Notes: a model not told the origin generated them from the sequence alone. 64,000 bases of DNA from Planctomycetota bacterium (GCA_016179685.1 JACPCR010000056.1:1-64000); one strand, 5' to 3'; numbered from the stretch's first letter, positions 49,032 to 57,535 are shown. Numbers and translations are program-made.

Positions 49032-50357
49032 TTGCCAAGAAACCAGACGACGATCCAGAACCCGATCGAGTATACGGGGGTGGGTCTGCACACCGGGCTG
49101 GAGACGACGTTTCGCCTGAAGCCGGCGGGCCCGGACCAGGGAGTCGTTTTCACGCGGGTGGATTTGCCGGGCCGGCCGAGGATTCCGGCGAGTGCGGAGA
49201 CCATCACGAGCCGGCTGCGTCGTACGTGCATCCGCTGCAATGAGGCGGAGGTGCAGACCATCGAGCACCTGCTTTCCTGTTTGGCGGGCATGGGGATCGA
49301 CAACCTGGACGTCGAAATCAACGGGCCTGAGGTGCCGGGCGCGGACGGCAGCGCCCTGCCGTTTCTGCAACTCCTGAGAACGGCGGGGAAGGCGGAGCAA
49401 CCTGCGGCGAAGAAACAGATTCATTTGCCCCGTCTGGTCCATGTTCAGGATGGGGACCTGTCGCTGGTGGCGATTCCGGCCCGGGAGGGCCTGACGATCT
49501 CGTACACGTTCGAGTGGTGGAGCGATTATGGCGAAATCCAGTATTCGGTCCCCGTCTTCGCCCCGCAGCATTTCACCATCACGGTGAACGAGAAGGCCTA
49601 TGAGGCGGAGATTGCGCCGGCGCGGACGTTCGTGGCGAGCGTCGAAGCGGATAAGCTGCGGTCGATGGGACTGGGCCGTGGGGCCACGTACAAGAACACC
49701 TTGGTCGTGGGACCCCAGGGAGTGATCGAGAATGAGCTGAGGTTTCCCAATGAGTTCGCCCGGCACAAGATTCTGGACTTGATGGGCGACCTGTTTCTGC
49801 TGGGGGCCGAACTGGATTGCCACATGGTCGCCATCAAGTCTGGACACAACCTCAACATGAAAATGGTCAAGGCGATCCGGAAGGAGGCCGCCGAGCGGGA
49901 ACACCCGCCCGCGGGCGAGTGGATTGACGTGCGCCAGATTCAGAAGATTCTTCCCCACCGGTTTCCCTTCCTGCTGGTGGACCGGGTCCTGGAGCTGGAG
50001 GACGGCAAACGGGCGGTGGGTCTGAAGAACATCACGGCGAACGAGCCATACTTTCAGGGCCACTTTCCAGGCTTTCCGGTCATGCCGGGCGTGCTCCAGA
50101 TCGAGGCCATGGCCCAGGTGGCGGGGCTCATGCTGGTGCGGCAGCTCACGGAGAAGAACAAGCTGGCCATGCTGCTATCCCTGGACCGGGTGAAGCTGCG
50201 GAAGGCGGTGGTGCCCGGGGACCAGATGCTGATCGAAGCGGTGGCGGTGCGGATCAAGGAACGGACGGGCGAGGTGAAGACCAAGGCGACGGTGGACGGC
50301 AAGGTCGTGACGGAGGCTCAGATTCGATTTATGATCGTGGACGTGAATTCTCTGTGA
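49032..50357 (+). CDS. LpxC-FabZ fusion (lipid A deacetylase / hydroxyacyl-ACP dehydratase)
   Basis: 441 residues. The first 280 are LpxC, removing acetate from UDP-3-O-acyl-GlcNAc: zinc ligands in TIEHLLSCLAG and LDLMGDLFLLGAELDCHM, plus SGHNLNMKM with catalytic His. The last 150 are FabZ: IQKILPHRFPFLLVDRV, GHFPGFPVMPGVLQIEAMAQ (catalytic His and Glu). The start TTG at 49032 follows GGGGTGA; no ATG is available. Such fusions are known in Bacteroidetes and several FCB/PVC groups. lpxA follows 34 bp downstream. Confidence 0.93.
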   Translation: MPRNQTTIQNPIEYTGVGLHTGLETTFRLKPAGPDQGVVFTRVDLPGRPRIPASAETITSRLRRTCIRCNEAEVQTIEHLLSCLAGMGIDNLDVEINGPEVPGADGSALPFLQLLRTAGKAEQPAAKKQIHLPRLVHVQDGDLSLVAIPAREGLTISYTFEWWSDYGEIQYSVPVFAPQHFTITVNEKAYEAEIAPARTFVASVEADKLRSMGLGRGATYKNTLVVGPQGVIENELRFPNEFARHKILDLMGDLFLLGAELDCHMVAIKSGHNLNMKMVKAIRKEAAEREHPPAGEWIDVRQIQKILPHRFPFLLVDRVLELEDGKRAVGLKNITANEPYFQGHFPGFPVMPGVLQIEAMAQVAGLMLVRQLTEKNKLAMLLSLDRVKLRKAVVPGDQMLIEAVAVRIKERTGEVKTKATVDGKVVTEAQIRFMIVDVNSL

Positions 50358-50391
50358 TGGTCTTCCGGTGTTTCGTGGGGGGCTGAAAATC

Positions 50392-51192
50392 GTGTCCATT
50401 CATCCGACAGCCGTGATCAGTCCGAAGGCGGAGCTGGCCTCGGACGTGGAGATTGGCCCCTACGCCATCCTCGGTGATCATGTGAAGCTCGGCCCCGGCT
50501 GCCGGGTGCACCATCACGTGACCCTGACGGGCCATACGACGGTGGGGGAGGGCAACACGTTCTATCCGGGCGCGATCATCGGCACGCCGCCCCAGGACCT
50601 GAAATATCACGGCGAGACGACGTTTCTGGAGATCGGCAGCGGGAACACCTTTCGGGAGTACGTGACGGTCAACGTGGGGACGGAACTGGGCGGCGGCGTC
50701 ACTCGCATCGGCAACGGCAACCTGGTGATGGCCTCGTGCCATATCGCGCACGACTGCGTGATCGAAGACAACACGATTCTGGCGAACCTGGCCACGCTCG
50801 GCGGACACGTGCGGGTGGAGGCGAACGCCGTGTTTGGCGGACTCGTCGGGGTCCATCATTTTGTCACGATCGGCCGGTACGCCTTCCTCGGGGGGATGTC
50901 GCGCATCGTCCAGGACATTCCCCCGTTCATGATGGTGGAGGGCAATCCCGCTCGGGTGCGCAGCTTGAATCTCATCGGGTTAAAACGGAAGGGATTCTCC
51001 GAGGAGCGCATCGAGGCGATTAAGTTCGCATTCCGCAAGCTGTACCGGGATCAGTGTCTCATGTCCCAGGCGATCGAGGCGCTGGAAAGCTCGGACTCCT
51101 ACACCGATGACGTGAAGTACCTGGTGCAGTTCATCCGGAATTCTGACCGTGGGCGTTTCGGCCGGGCGCTGGAGGCGGACCGGAAGACCTGA
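50392..51192 (+). CDS. lpxA: UDP-GlcNAc acyltransferase LpxA
   Basis: 266 residues, first lipid A acyltransferase. GTG at 50392 (GGGGGG 9 nt upstream) gives SIHPTAVISPKAEL, the usual start. Left-handed beta-helix hexapeptide repeats through residue 190, catalytic His in MASCHIAHDC, acyl-ruler region GGLVGVHHFVTIG and helical C-terminus (FSEERIEAIKFAFR). No lpxD or lpxB in the window. Followed by a strong hairpin shared with the converging gas-vesicle kinase. Confidence 0.93.
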   Translation: MSIHPTAVISPKAELASDVEIGPYAILGDHVKLGPGCRVHHHVTLTGHTTVGEGNTFYPGAIIGTPPQDLKYHGETTFLEIGSGNTFREYVTVNVGTELGGGVTRIGNGNLVMASCHIAHDCVIEDNTILANLATLGGHVRVEANAVFGGLVGVHHFVTIGRYAFLGGMSRIVQDIPPFMMVEGNPARVRSLNLIGLKRKGFSEERIEAIKFAFRKLYRDQCLMSQAIEALESSDSYTDDVKYLVQFIRNSDRGRFGRALEADRKT

Positions 51193-51271
51193 TGCGCCGG
51201 CCCTCCTGGCCGTCGCTTCTCTTAAAGGCATCCCGTTTCACCAGAATCCCATTGGGAGGGACAGGTGCAGA

Positions 51272-51314
51272 GGGAATGGGGGGCTGCGGCCTCCAGCCGC
51301 AGCCCCCCATTCCC
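51272..51314. terminator. Bidirectional terminator hairpin
   Basis: 18-bp perfect stem GGGAATGGGGGGCTGCGG with loop CCTCCAG, between converging lpxA and the kinase gene; it abuts the kinase stop at 51315. No strong T-run, but placement fits a shared terminator. Confidence 0.65.
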
Positions 51315-53474
51315 TTACCGGTCATTTCCACGCCCGGCATCTCTTGGCGGCTGAACCGTCACGATCCCGGCCATGGCTTCCCGGAATTGGCTCAAAGTCG
51401 GGGGCTTGCTCAAGACAAGGTCCACGCCCTCCGGGACTTCGCCCATGGCCTTCATCGTGTCGCCGAAGCCGGTCAGCAGGATGACCGGCGTGCCCGGCAT
51501 CACTGTTTTGACCCTCGAGGCCAGTTGGTCCCCGCTCATCTCGGGCATGGCTCGACCCGTCAGCACGAGGTCGAACCGGCCGGCAGCCAGCTTTTCCAGG
51601 GCTTCCTGGGCATGGGCGGCGGTCTCGAACGTGTGGCCATCCTGCTTCAGGTATTCGGTCAGCATCTGACGTATCTCCGGCTCAACCTCGACCACGAGGA
51701 CGTGCAGAGGGCGGGGCAGGGGCATCACCTCTTGATGCTTCTCGGAGGGATGGGTTTCAGCGGGAGCGGGGAAGCGAAAAGTGAAGATGGTTCCTTTGCC
51801 GATTTCACTTCGGATATCGATGATTCCCTCGTGCCTCCGGATGATGCCGTAGACCACAGCCAGGCCGAGGCCGGTTCCTTTCTCCTTCTTGGTTGTAAAG
51901 AAAGGTTCCAGGCAATGTTGGCGGACGGCCTCGGTCATGCCGGTGCCCGTATCCGAGATTTCCAGAATCACGGAGCGGGGCGGATGGGCAGCACCCGGCG
52001 GCGGAGAGGGTTGGACGCTTTCCGGGCCGAAGTTTTCGGGAAGCTGACCTTCCAGGCGACCGGTGATGCGGATCGTCCCCCCCGCAGGCATGGCGTCCAC
52101 CGCGTTGAAGATGAGGTTGATCAGCACCTCGCGTATTTCGGTCTCGTTTCCCAGGATGCCAACGCCCTTCGGAACGTCCGTCAAGAACTGGATGGTCTGT
52201 CCGCTGGCCAAGGCCTGGTCGTGCCACCTGGGCCGCGTGAGGAAAATGGTCTTTTCGACCAGGGGGCGAAGGTGAAGGAACTGAAAGATTTCTCGTGCTT
52301 CCCGCGGGCGGTAGAACTCGCGCAGGCGGGCCACCACCTTCGTGGCGTCCTGGGCGGCGGTGTTGATGACCTCGAGGTAGCGCCGGACTCTGGGCATATC
52401 CTGCGGACCTTCGGGTCGCGCCAGGAGCAGCTCGCTGTAGCCGAGGATGGGCGACAAGGCATTGTTGACGTCGTGTGCGATACCGCCAGCCATCTGCCCC
52501 AGGGCGCGCAGTCGTTCCTGTTGAATCACCTGTTGCTGAGTGGTCTTCAATTCCTTCAGCGCCTGGCCCAGCCGGAGATGACTCTCTCGAAGTGCTTCTT
52601 CGGTTCGCTTGCGCTCCGTGATATCCGTGAGCGTGATGATGCAGCCGAACAGGCCGCCGGGGTCGTGAAACAAGGGGTCGCCACTCAAAAGGAAAAGGGG
52701 GCTGTCGTCTCTCCGGAAGAGGACTTCCAGCGCCCGGAGAACCTGTCCGCCCAGGATCAGGGTGAGGTCGAAGGGGCGACCCGAGGCCAACTGGAGAGGA
52801 AACATCGCGTCGAAGGGATGGAGGAGGGGGTTTTCCGAGCATAAACGGCAGGCCACGGGATTGGCCTGAAGGATACGGGTGTCCTGATCGCAGACCACAA
52901 TGGCTTCCGCGGCCTGTTCGAGGATGGAGCGGGCCAGCTTTTCGGCCGCCAAGATGACCTCTCTCCGTTTCTGCTCGGTGAGGTCGGTCACCAGGAGGCA
53001 AAGCAAAGGGATTCCCTCCGGCTGGAAGGGATTGACGGAGAGGTGAACCGGGACGGGCCCCTCGCCCGCCACCTGGAAGCGGATTTCACCCTTGACGGCC
53101 CGGCGGGCTCCCTCACGGAGGAGCGCGTCCAGGATGGCCCGATCGTCGGGGCAGGGGAAGGCGTAGACAGAGGAGCCGATCAGGTGTTCGAGCGGGTATC
53201 GAACCAAGTCGGAGAAGCCACGATTACAGTAAAGGATCATTCCACGCGTATTCAGGGTGAGCGCGCCCTCATTCATTTCTTCGATCAAGACACGGTAGGT
53301 CCGCTCAGTGCTGTGGAGGGAAAAAACCTGCTCGCCTTCGGGCCCCGAAACAACGACGGCGTCCACATGACCCCGGCGGATGGCCTGCAAGGCCTCTCGC
53401 GCTTCCTCGAGCCGGGTGCGAAGCTCTTCATTCTCGAACAGGAGCTCTTGCGCGGTTTTCTCAAAGTCCTTCAT
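51315..53474 (-). CDS. PAS hybrid histidine kinase with inactive receiver
   Basis: 719 residues. ATG at 53474 with GGGAGG 7 nt upstream; the longer frame is repetitive DNA. Coiled N-terminus with HVDAVVVSGPEGEQVF, two PAS domains (about 55-180 and 185-320), HisKA (GGIAHDVNNALSPILGYSEL), HATPase (NLIFNAVDAM, DTGTGMTEAV, KGTGLGLAVV) and a C-terminal receiver (about 595-710). In that receiver the acidic pair reads VVEVEPE and the phosphoacceptor strand reads LVLTGRAMPEMSG, Gly in place of Asp, so it cannot be phosphorylated. Last gene of the gas-vesicle cluster, 417 bp after the KaiB-like gene; it probably senses redox or ligands for buoyancy control. Confidence 0.85.
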   Translation of the reverse strand: MKDFEKTAQELLFENEELRTRLEEAREALQAIRRGHVDAVVVSGPEGEQVFSLHSTERTYRVLIEEMNEGALTLNTRGMILYCNRGFSDLVRYPLEHLIGSSVYAFPCPDDRAILDALLREGARRAVKGEIRFQVAGEGPVPVHLSVNPFQPEGIPLLCLLVTDLTEQKRREVILAAEKLARSILEQAAEAIVVCDQDTRILQANPVACRLCSENPLLHPFDAMFPLQLASGRPFDLTLILGGQVLRALEVLFRRDDSPLFLLSGDPLFHDPGGLFGCIITLTDITERKRTEEALRESHLRLGQALKELKTTQQQVIQQERLRALGQMAGGIAHDVNNALSPILGYSELLLARPEGPQDMPRVRRYLEVINTAAQDATKVVARLREFYRPREAREIFQFLHLRPLVEKTIFLTRPRWHDQALASGQTIQFLTDVPKGVGILGNETEIREVLINLIFNAVDAMPAGGTIRITGRLEGQLPENFGPESVQPSPPPGAAHPPRSVILEISDTGTGMTEAVRQHCLEPFFTTKKEKGTGLGLAVVYGIIRRHEGIIDIRSEIGKGTIFTFRFPAPAETHPSEKHQEVMPLPRPLHVLVVEVEPEIRQMLTEYLKQDGHTFETAAHAQEALEKLAAGRFDLVLTGRAMPEMSGDQLASRVKTVMPGTPVILLTGFGDTMKAMGEVPEGVDLVLSKPPTLSQFREAMAGIVTVQPPRDAGRGNDR

Positions 53475-53489
53475 ATTTCGCCTCCCGGA

Positions 53490-53680
53490 CCCGTCTCCCC
53501 GGACCTGTCCCCCTGCACGCGTCCCTCCCGACCTGTCCTCCCGAACTTGTCCCAGTGGGAGGGATGCCGGTGGGACTGTGGGACCCGTCCCGGCGGGACC
53601 TGTCCCCCGGCGCTTGTCCCCATGGGAGGGAGCCCGGCAGGACTGTGGGACCCGTCCCGGCGGAGAGGGGTTTCCCAAAA
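53490..53680. repeat. Degenerate CCTGTCCC-type tandem repeat
   Basis: Repeated GACCTGTCCC, GACCCGTCCCGGCGG and GGGACTGTGGGACCCGTCCC units in an irregular array between kinase and KaiB-like gene. Two near-identical GTGGGACCCGTCCCGGCGG segments lie at about 53577 and 53645. Confidence 0.55.
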
Positions 53681-53682
53681 GT

Positions 53683-53720
53683 GACGGGTGCGGAAGTGCT
53701 GGCGCCCTCCCGCACCCGTC
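53683..53720. repeat. AAGTGC-family palindrome, degenerate core
   Basis: GACGGGTGCGG/CCGCACCCGTC arms (11 bp) enclose a partly lost core GAAGTGCTGGCGCCCTC; the TCTACGAG flank follows, as at 35671. Confidence 0.6.
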
Positions 53721-53785
53721 TACGAGGCGGCACGATGAGGCACAGGCAGCCGCGAGGCATTCCGCACTCCGTGGGGCCGAGTCCC

Positions 53786-53896
53786 GTGGAGCGGGTTCCG
53801 CAGCGGCGTCCGCCCATCAGGGTCGGGCGACTGCCTGGGCGTAGGCCGCGGGATCGGAGCGTGGAACGGGTTCCGCAGCGGCGTCCGCCCATCAGG
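53786..53896 (+). repeat. 36-bp direct repeat pair
   Basis: GTGGAGCGGGTTCCGCAGCG... at 53786-53821 and GTGGAACGGGTTCCGCAGCG... at 53861-53896 differ at one base over 36 bp and are 75 bp apart. The second copy overlaps the stop codon of the KaiB-like gene, so the repeat unit includes the last codons. Confidence 0.7.
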
Positions 53897-54383
53897 AGAC
53901 GGCATCCTTCTGGGCGGGACCGTTCCCGGCTTCAGAAGATTCGTCTCGGAGGGGTTTCAGGAGTCCGTTGTGCCGGGAATCGCGGGCCACGATGGGCGGG
54001 CCGGCGAATTCCTGCACCCCATCAGGGGCCAGCGTCATTCGATTCGGGTTATGGAAATCTCTCGCCCCGGCCAAGAGGCGCTCCAGGCTCAACAGGTGAC
54101 AGGCGAATCTCCGGCGGGGAAGAGGCTGGCAGCGGACGAGCGTCGGAATGACGAGGACCCCGTCCTCTTGAGCCCGTTCCGGCTGCTGGTAGATATCATA
54201 GACCTCCAGGGTGTAGAGCCCTTGAAGAGACCGTTCGCAGAATTCCCGGACCATCATGATGGCGCGTGCCGAATGGGGACAGATTCCGGCCACATAAAGA
54301 CGAAGAGAGCACCGAGTGGCGGGAGAGAATCCAAAATCCCGTTCCTCCACCGCCCACGCAGAAGCCATCATCGGTTGGACCAT
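53892..54383 (-). CDS. KaiB-like protein in gas-vesicle cluster
   Basis: 163 residues. Residues about 24-112 match the thioredoxin-like KaiB fold of the cyanobacterial clock: LRLYVAGICPHSARAI, LQGLYTLEVYDIYQQPERAQED, VLVIPTLVRCQPLPRRRF and LSLERLLAGARDF line up with the KaiB motifs LYVAG, AEED, PTL and the C-terminal helix. A 50-residue C-terminal extension (GPPIVARDSRHNG) is not part of KaiB. No kaiC or kaiA is in the window. Lies between gvpJ and the hybrid kinase; KaiB domains can bind kinase ATPase or SasA-like partners, so a sensory adaptor role is an inference. Confidence 0.82.
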   Translation of the reverse strand: MVQPMMASAWAVEERDFGFSPATRCSLRLYVAGICPHSARAIMMVREFCERSLQGLYTLEVYDIYQQPERAQEDGVLVIPTLVRCQPLPRRRFACHLLSLERLLAGARDFHNPNRMTLAPDGVQEFAGPPIVARDSRHNGLLKPLRDESSEAGNGPAQKDAVS

Positions 54384-54396
54384 GGCGCTTCTCCTT

Positions 54397-54711
54397 TCAT
54401 TCCATTGCCTGTGCCCGGGCAGACTCCAACCTGGCCAATCTCTCCTCCATCCGGGCCAGCGACTCCGGTGACACTTGCGGAGGAACGGCGGGGCTGAAGG
54501 CCGGGTTGTTCACCCACCAGTCCATCCCCATCTCCCTGGCTTTTTCCACGGAACAGACCACCAGGCGGATTTGCAGGGTCAGGAGCTCGATGTCCACCAG
54601 CTTGATCTTGATATCGCCGGCGACCACCACTCCTTTGTCCAGGACCCTTTCCAGGATGTCGGCCAAACTCGAGCTTTCGAGGGAGTGAGTCATGGGACGG
54701 GGCGAGGGCAT
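54397..54711 (-). CDS. gvpJ: Gas-vesicle protein GvpJ
   Basis: 104 residues, GvpA family. ATG at 54711 has AGGA 6 nt upstream; TTG at 54729 is an alternative. LADILERVLDKGVVVAGD, LVDIELLTLQIRLVVCSVEKAREMGMDWW match Bacillus GvpJ including the WW motif, followed by a Pro-rich tail with a short helix. Minor component needed for vesicle nucleation or tip assembly. Order S-K-J is as in known clusters. Confidence 0.85.
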   Translation of the reverse strand: MPSPRPMTHSLESSSLADILERVLDKGVVVAGDIKIKLVDIELLTLQIRLVVCSVEKAREMGMDWWVNNPAFSPAVPPQVSPESLARMEERLARLESARAQAME

Positions 54712-54725
54712 GGTTTTTCCTTGAT

Positions 54726-55112
54726 TCAAAAAAGTTTGCCGAGGGGGCCCAAGTCGATGTCCAAGTCTTCTTCCTCCAGTCCAAAGGCTTTCCGAAGGCG
54801 TTCGATCTCCTCGGCCTGCTTCATCAGGGTCATGCCCAGCGCCTCGATCTCGGGCTCGCTCAAGGCGCCGCCGTCCATGCGGCGGACGGCCTGGCGCTCC
54901 AGCAACTCGTGGAGCAGTTTGACCAGGGTCAGGACGAGCCGGCCCAGCCCGTTCTTGACGTCGTCCTGGCAGAGATTCAACCGAGGCGTTGAGCGAGTGG
55001 GCGCTGTGAAGGCCCGGGATGGGGCCGTGCCTCGCGGGATGGCCTTCTCGAGCATTCGAGTCAGATCCTCTCCGAATTCGGAATCAACAGGGGGCGATTC
55101 GACGAGGGTCAT
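54726..55112 (-). CDS. gvpK: Gas-vesicle protein GvpK
   Basis: 128 residues. The conserved helical region RLNLCQDDVKNGLGRLVLTL, LHELLERQAVRRMDGGALSEPEIEALG and the C-terminal ED-rich LEEEDLDIDLGPLGKL are diagnostic for GvpK. A variable N-terminus of about 40 residues precedes it. Its ATG lies 3 bp after gvpS; assembly role, mechanism not known. Confidence 0.88.
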   Translation of the reverse strand: MTLVESPPVDSEFGEDLTRMLEKAIPRGTAPSRAFTAPTRSTPRLNLCQDDVKNGLGRLVLTLVKLLHELLERQAVRRMDGGALSEPEIEALGMTLMKQAEEIERLRKAFGLEEEDLDIDLGPLGKLF

Positions 55113-55115
55113 GGA

Positions 55116-55367
55116 TCACCTCCATTCCTGATAGGGCCTGGAGCGAATGTTCTTCTCCGTTCCTGCAAAGCCTGCCGACGGCCGCAGTGCTTTCTCACGC
55201 GCGGTCTCGATGGAGGTGACCACGAGTTGAAGTCCCAGGTACAGCAGCTCGATATTGGCGACGGACACGGTCACCTCACCGCCCACGACAGCACCTTTGT
55301 TCAGGATGCGATCGAGCGCTTCACACAAGGAGAGCCGATTCGTTTCATCGCTGTGGGGAGCCGGCAT
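55116..55367 (-). CDS. gvpS: Gas-vesicle protein GvpS (GvpA family)
   Basis: 83 residues if started at 55367; an ATG at 55403 with GGAGG upstream is an alternative. LCEALDRILNKGAVVGGEV, VSVANIELLYLGLQLVVTSIETAREKA belongs to the GvpA/J/S superfamily and is closest in pattern to GvpS (the VELxYLxL segment). Minor shell or nucleation component. Upstream lies a GGACGA hexamer repeat rather than a strong ribosome site. Confidence 0.72.
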   Translation of the reverse strand: MPAPHSDETNRLSLCEALDRILNKGAVVGGEVTVSVANIELLYLGLQLVVTSIETAREKALRPSAGFAGTEKNIRSRPYQEWR

Positions 55368-55442
55368 AGGTCTTGTCCTGATGGTGAAAGACAGCGAGGC
55401 CATCGTACGGCGGCCTCCATCCGACCCTTCTTTTTCTCATGT

Positions 55443-55512
55443 TCGTTCTCGTCCTCGTCCTCTTCCGACGACAAGGACGAGGACGAGGACAAGGACGAGG
55501 ACAACAACACAT
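55443..55512. repeat. GGACGA hexamer-repeat hairpin
   Basis: GTTCTCGTCCTCGTCCTC then CCGACGACA and GGACGAGGACGAGGACAAGGACGAGGAC: imperfect tandem hexamers that are also inverted around a short loop, in the gap between gvpS and the ArsA-like gene. Confidence 0.65.
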
Positions 55513-55537
55513 GGGAGTCCAAAATTTGGCTCATGAT

Positions 55538-57535
55538 TCACGTTTTCGACCCTTGGAGACTCCCAGTGAAGAGGGGATTGCCCTGGGGCGGCAGAGGGGA
55601 ATGCCCGTTCGGCCCCCGGGGTGTCTCGTACAGCTCCTTTCCAAGGTCCCCCAATTTTTCCACGCCTCGCAGGTCTCCCTGATGGTAGACAATCGTTTGA
55701 TGCAAGGCGGAAAACGTTCGCTGGAATTTCGCCCGGACCATGGACTCTCGCCGATTCAACGCCGCACACAGGGGACACGCGCTCAGAGGGGTGACGAGAT
55801 TGAGGAACAGGATAGGGACATGAATGCCGGTGCGCCGGCACGCGGCGACCAGGTCGTCGGTTTCCTGGAACGCCATTTCCGTCGGGATGGCGACCGCGTA
55901 GAGAGCGGACCGGGCCGGATCGGACAGAAGAGATCGCATGCTCTTGAGGTCCTTGGATATCTCGACGAGATGCTGGGAAAGGCCCGGCAGGCGCGGGATG
56001 AGCCTGTACTTCGTGAAAAGCTCGAAGATCATCTTCAACCACTGGTCGAGGATTTCCGGCAACTCGAGCAGGCGGATCAGGTGGCCGGTCGGCGCGGAAT
56101 CGACGATCAAGACATCGTAAGCTTGTTGCCGGAGAAGGCCCATGACCTGCGTGAGGGCCATGACCTCATCGAGGCCCGGAGGGGAGAGGTCGAGAATGCG
56201 TTCCAGCACCTGTCGATCGTAGGGGATATCGAGTTGGGTAAAGGAAGACTGGAAAAAGGCCTGCAGCTCCCCCGCGTATTCTCTTTTCAGCTTTCGAAAG
56301 GCCGAGGGCGCGTCCACGGCCATGGCGGCCAGTCCCACCGCCACTGCGGAGGGCATGGGTCCGACGGACCGGTCCAGGCACGCGGAAAGCGAATGAGCCG
56401 GGTCCGTGGAGAGGATGAGGAATCTCTTTTCCGGGCGCTCGTGCGCCAGCCGGAGGGCTGTGGCGCAGGCGAGGGTGGTTTTTCCGACGCCTCCCTTGCC
56501 GGCGAACACCAGCAAGGTGGTTTCGGGCGAAGGGCATGGAGCGGGCGTTTCCACCCGCTCCGAAGGACGTGCCGTGACCTGCGCAGGGCCTGGAAGGGAG
56601 TCCGACAGATTGATCCTTCCTTTCCATAGCGCCTCCAGGGCTTTGCGGCCGCGTACCTCTTCGGGGTAAAGGGGAATGCCCCAGAGCGAGTAGGACGCCA
56701 GAGGGCTGCTGGCTCGAAGCCTCATCAGCGTGTGCCTCTGCAGCTCGCGTTCGCCGGAACAGACGCTGCAGGGGTTCTCGGGATAGAGGCGATTGACGAC
56801 GATCTCGGCGATGGGCACCTTCCTGCGTTTCAGTTCCTCCACCAGCTTCTCGGTCTCGTCGATGCTCAACGACTCGGAAAGCATGACAGGGACGAAGCGG
56901 CAACGAGCGCGGTCCCGCAGCAGTCGCTCCATGTGACTGACCGAACGCGACAGCTCCTCCAGGAAATCCTCGAGCTGGTCCGAACCGAAAGAACGCTGAT
57001 AGACCTGTCTCAAGTAGCGGTCCTTGGCCATGAGCGTGTCCAGGGCTCTCAGCCACTTGCGGAGGAATTCCGGCATCGCGAGCAGGCGCAAGGTATGCCC
57101 GGTGGGCGCCGTATCGACGACCACACAATCATGGGTTCGCTCCTTGACCCATCGGGCGATTTCCAGGAAAGCCATCAACTCATCCAGGCCAGGCAGCGGC
57201 AAATCCAGGAACGTCCGGATGTCGTGGTCATCGAAAAAAGTTCCTCGTGCGGCGATCTCCTGGAGCTGGGGGCAGTACTTGGCCTTGAAGGCCTTGGCCG
57301 CGTCCTGAACGTCCATCTCGAGCACCGTCAGGTTGTGGGGAACAGGAGAGTCCGCAAGCCCATCTTTCAGCGAGTGCGCCGGGTCCGTGGAAACCAGCAG
57401 GAAGGACTCGCCGGGGGCCTCGTCGGCCAGCCACAAGGCGGTGGCCAGGGCGCAGGTCGTTTTCCCGACGCCGCCCTTTCCGCCGAAGAGCAATAATTGA
57501 GCGTGATCAAGAGTCAGGAAGCTGGGAATCGTCAC
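55538..57535 (-). CDS. Tandem ArsA/Get3-like ATPase in gas-vesicle cluster
   Basis: About 665 residues. GTG at 57535 has GGAGG at 6 nt. Two ArsA/Get3-type halves: N-half with deviant Walker A GGKGGVGKTT, STDPAHSLKDG and DTAPTGHTLRLL, and C-half (about 350-640) with GKGGVGKTT, STDPAHSLSAC and DSAPTGHLIRLL. Each half carries CxxC (NPCSVCSGE, SACPLCAAL), the zinc pair used by Get3 to dimerise. No arsenic genes are near. Get3-like proteins deliver hydrophobic proteins; here it may handle the hydrophobic GvpA/J/S subunits. Start overlaps gvpG by 29 bp. Confidence 0.85.
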   Translation of the reverse strand: MTIPSFLTLDHAQLLLFGGKGGVGKTTCALATALWLADEAPGESFLLVSTDPAHSLKDGLADSPVPHNLTVLEMDVQDAAKAFKAKYCPQLQEIAARGTFFDDHDIRTFLDLPLPGLDELMAFLEIARWVKERTHDCVVVDTAPTGHTLRLLAMPEFLRKWLRALDTLMAKDRYLRQVYQRSFGSDQLEDFLEELSRSVSHMERLLRDRARCRFVPVMLSESLSIDETEKLVEELKRRKVPIAEIVVNRLYPENPCSVCSGERELQRHTLMRLRASSPLASYSLWGIPLYPEEVRGRKALEALWKGRINLSDSLPGPAQVTARPSERVETPAPCPSPETTLLVFAGKGGVGKTTLACATALRLAHERPEKRFLILSTDPAHSLSACLDRSVGPMPSAVAVGLAAMAVDAPSAFRKLKREYAGELQAFFQSSFTQLDIPYDRQVLERILDLSPPGLDEVMALTQVMGLLRQQAYDVLIVDSAPTGHLIRLLELPEILDQWLKMIFELFTKYRLIPRLPGLSQHLVEISKDLKSMRSLLSDPARSALYAVAIPTEMAFQETDDLVAACRRTGIHVPILFLNLVTPLSACPLCAALNRRESMVRAKFQRTFSALHQTIVYHQGDLRGVEKLGDLGKELYETPRGPNGHSPLPPQGNPLFTGSLQGSKT

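Noticed and set aside
53555-54151. 198-residue plus-strand open frame
   Set aside because: It reads through CCTGTCCC arrays, a palindrome and the antisense of the KaiB-like gene; Arg/Pro-rich shadow frame.
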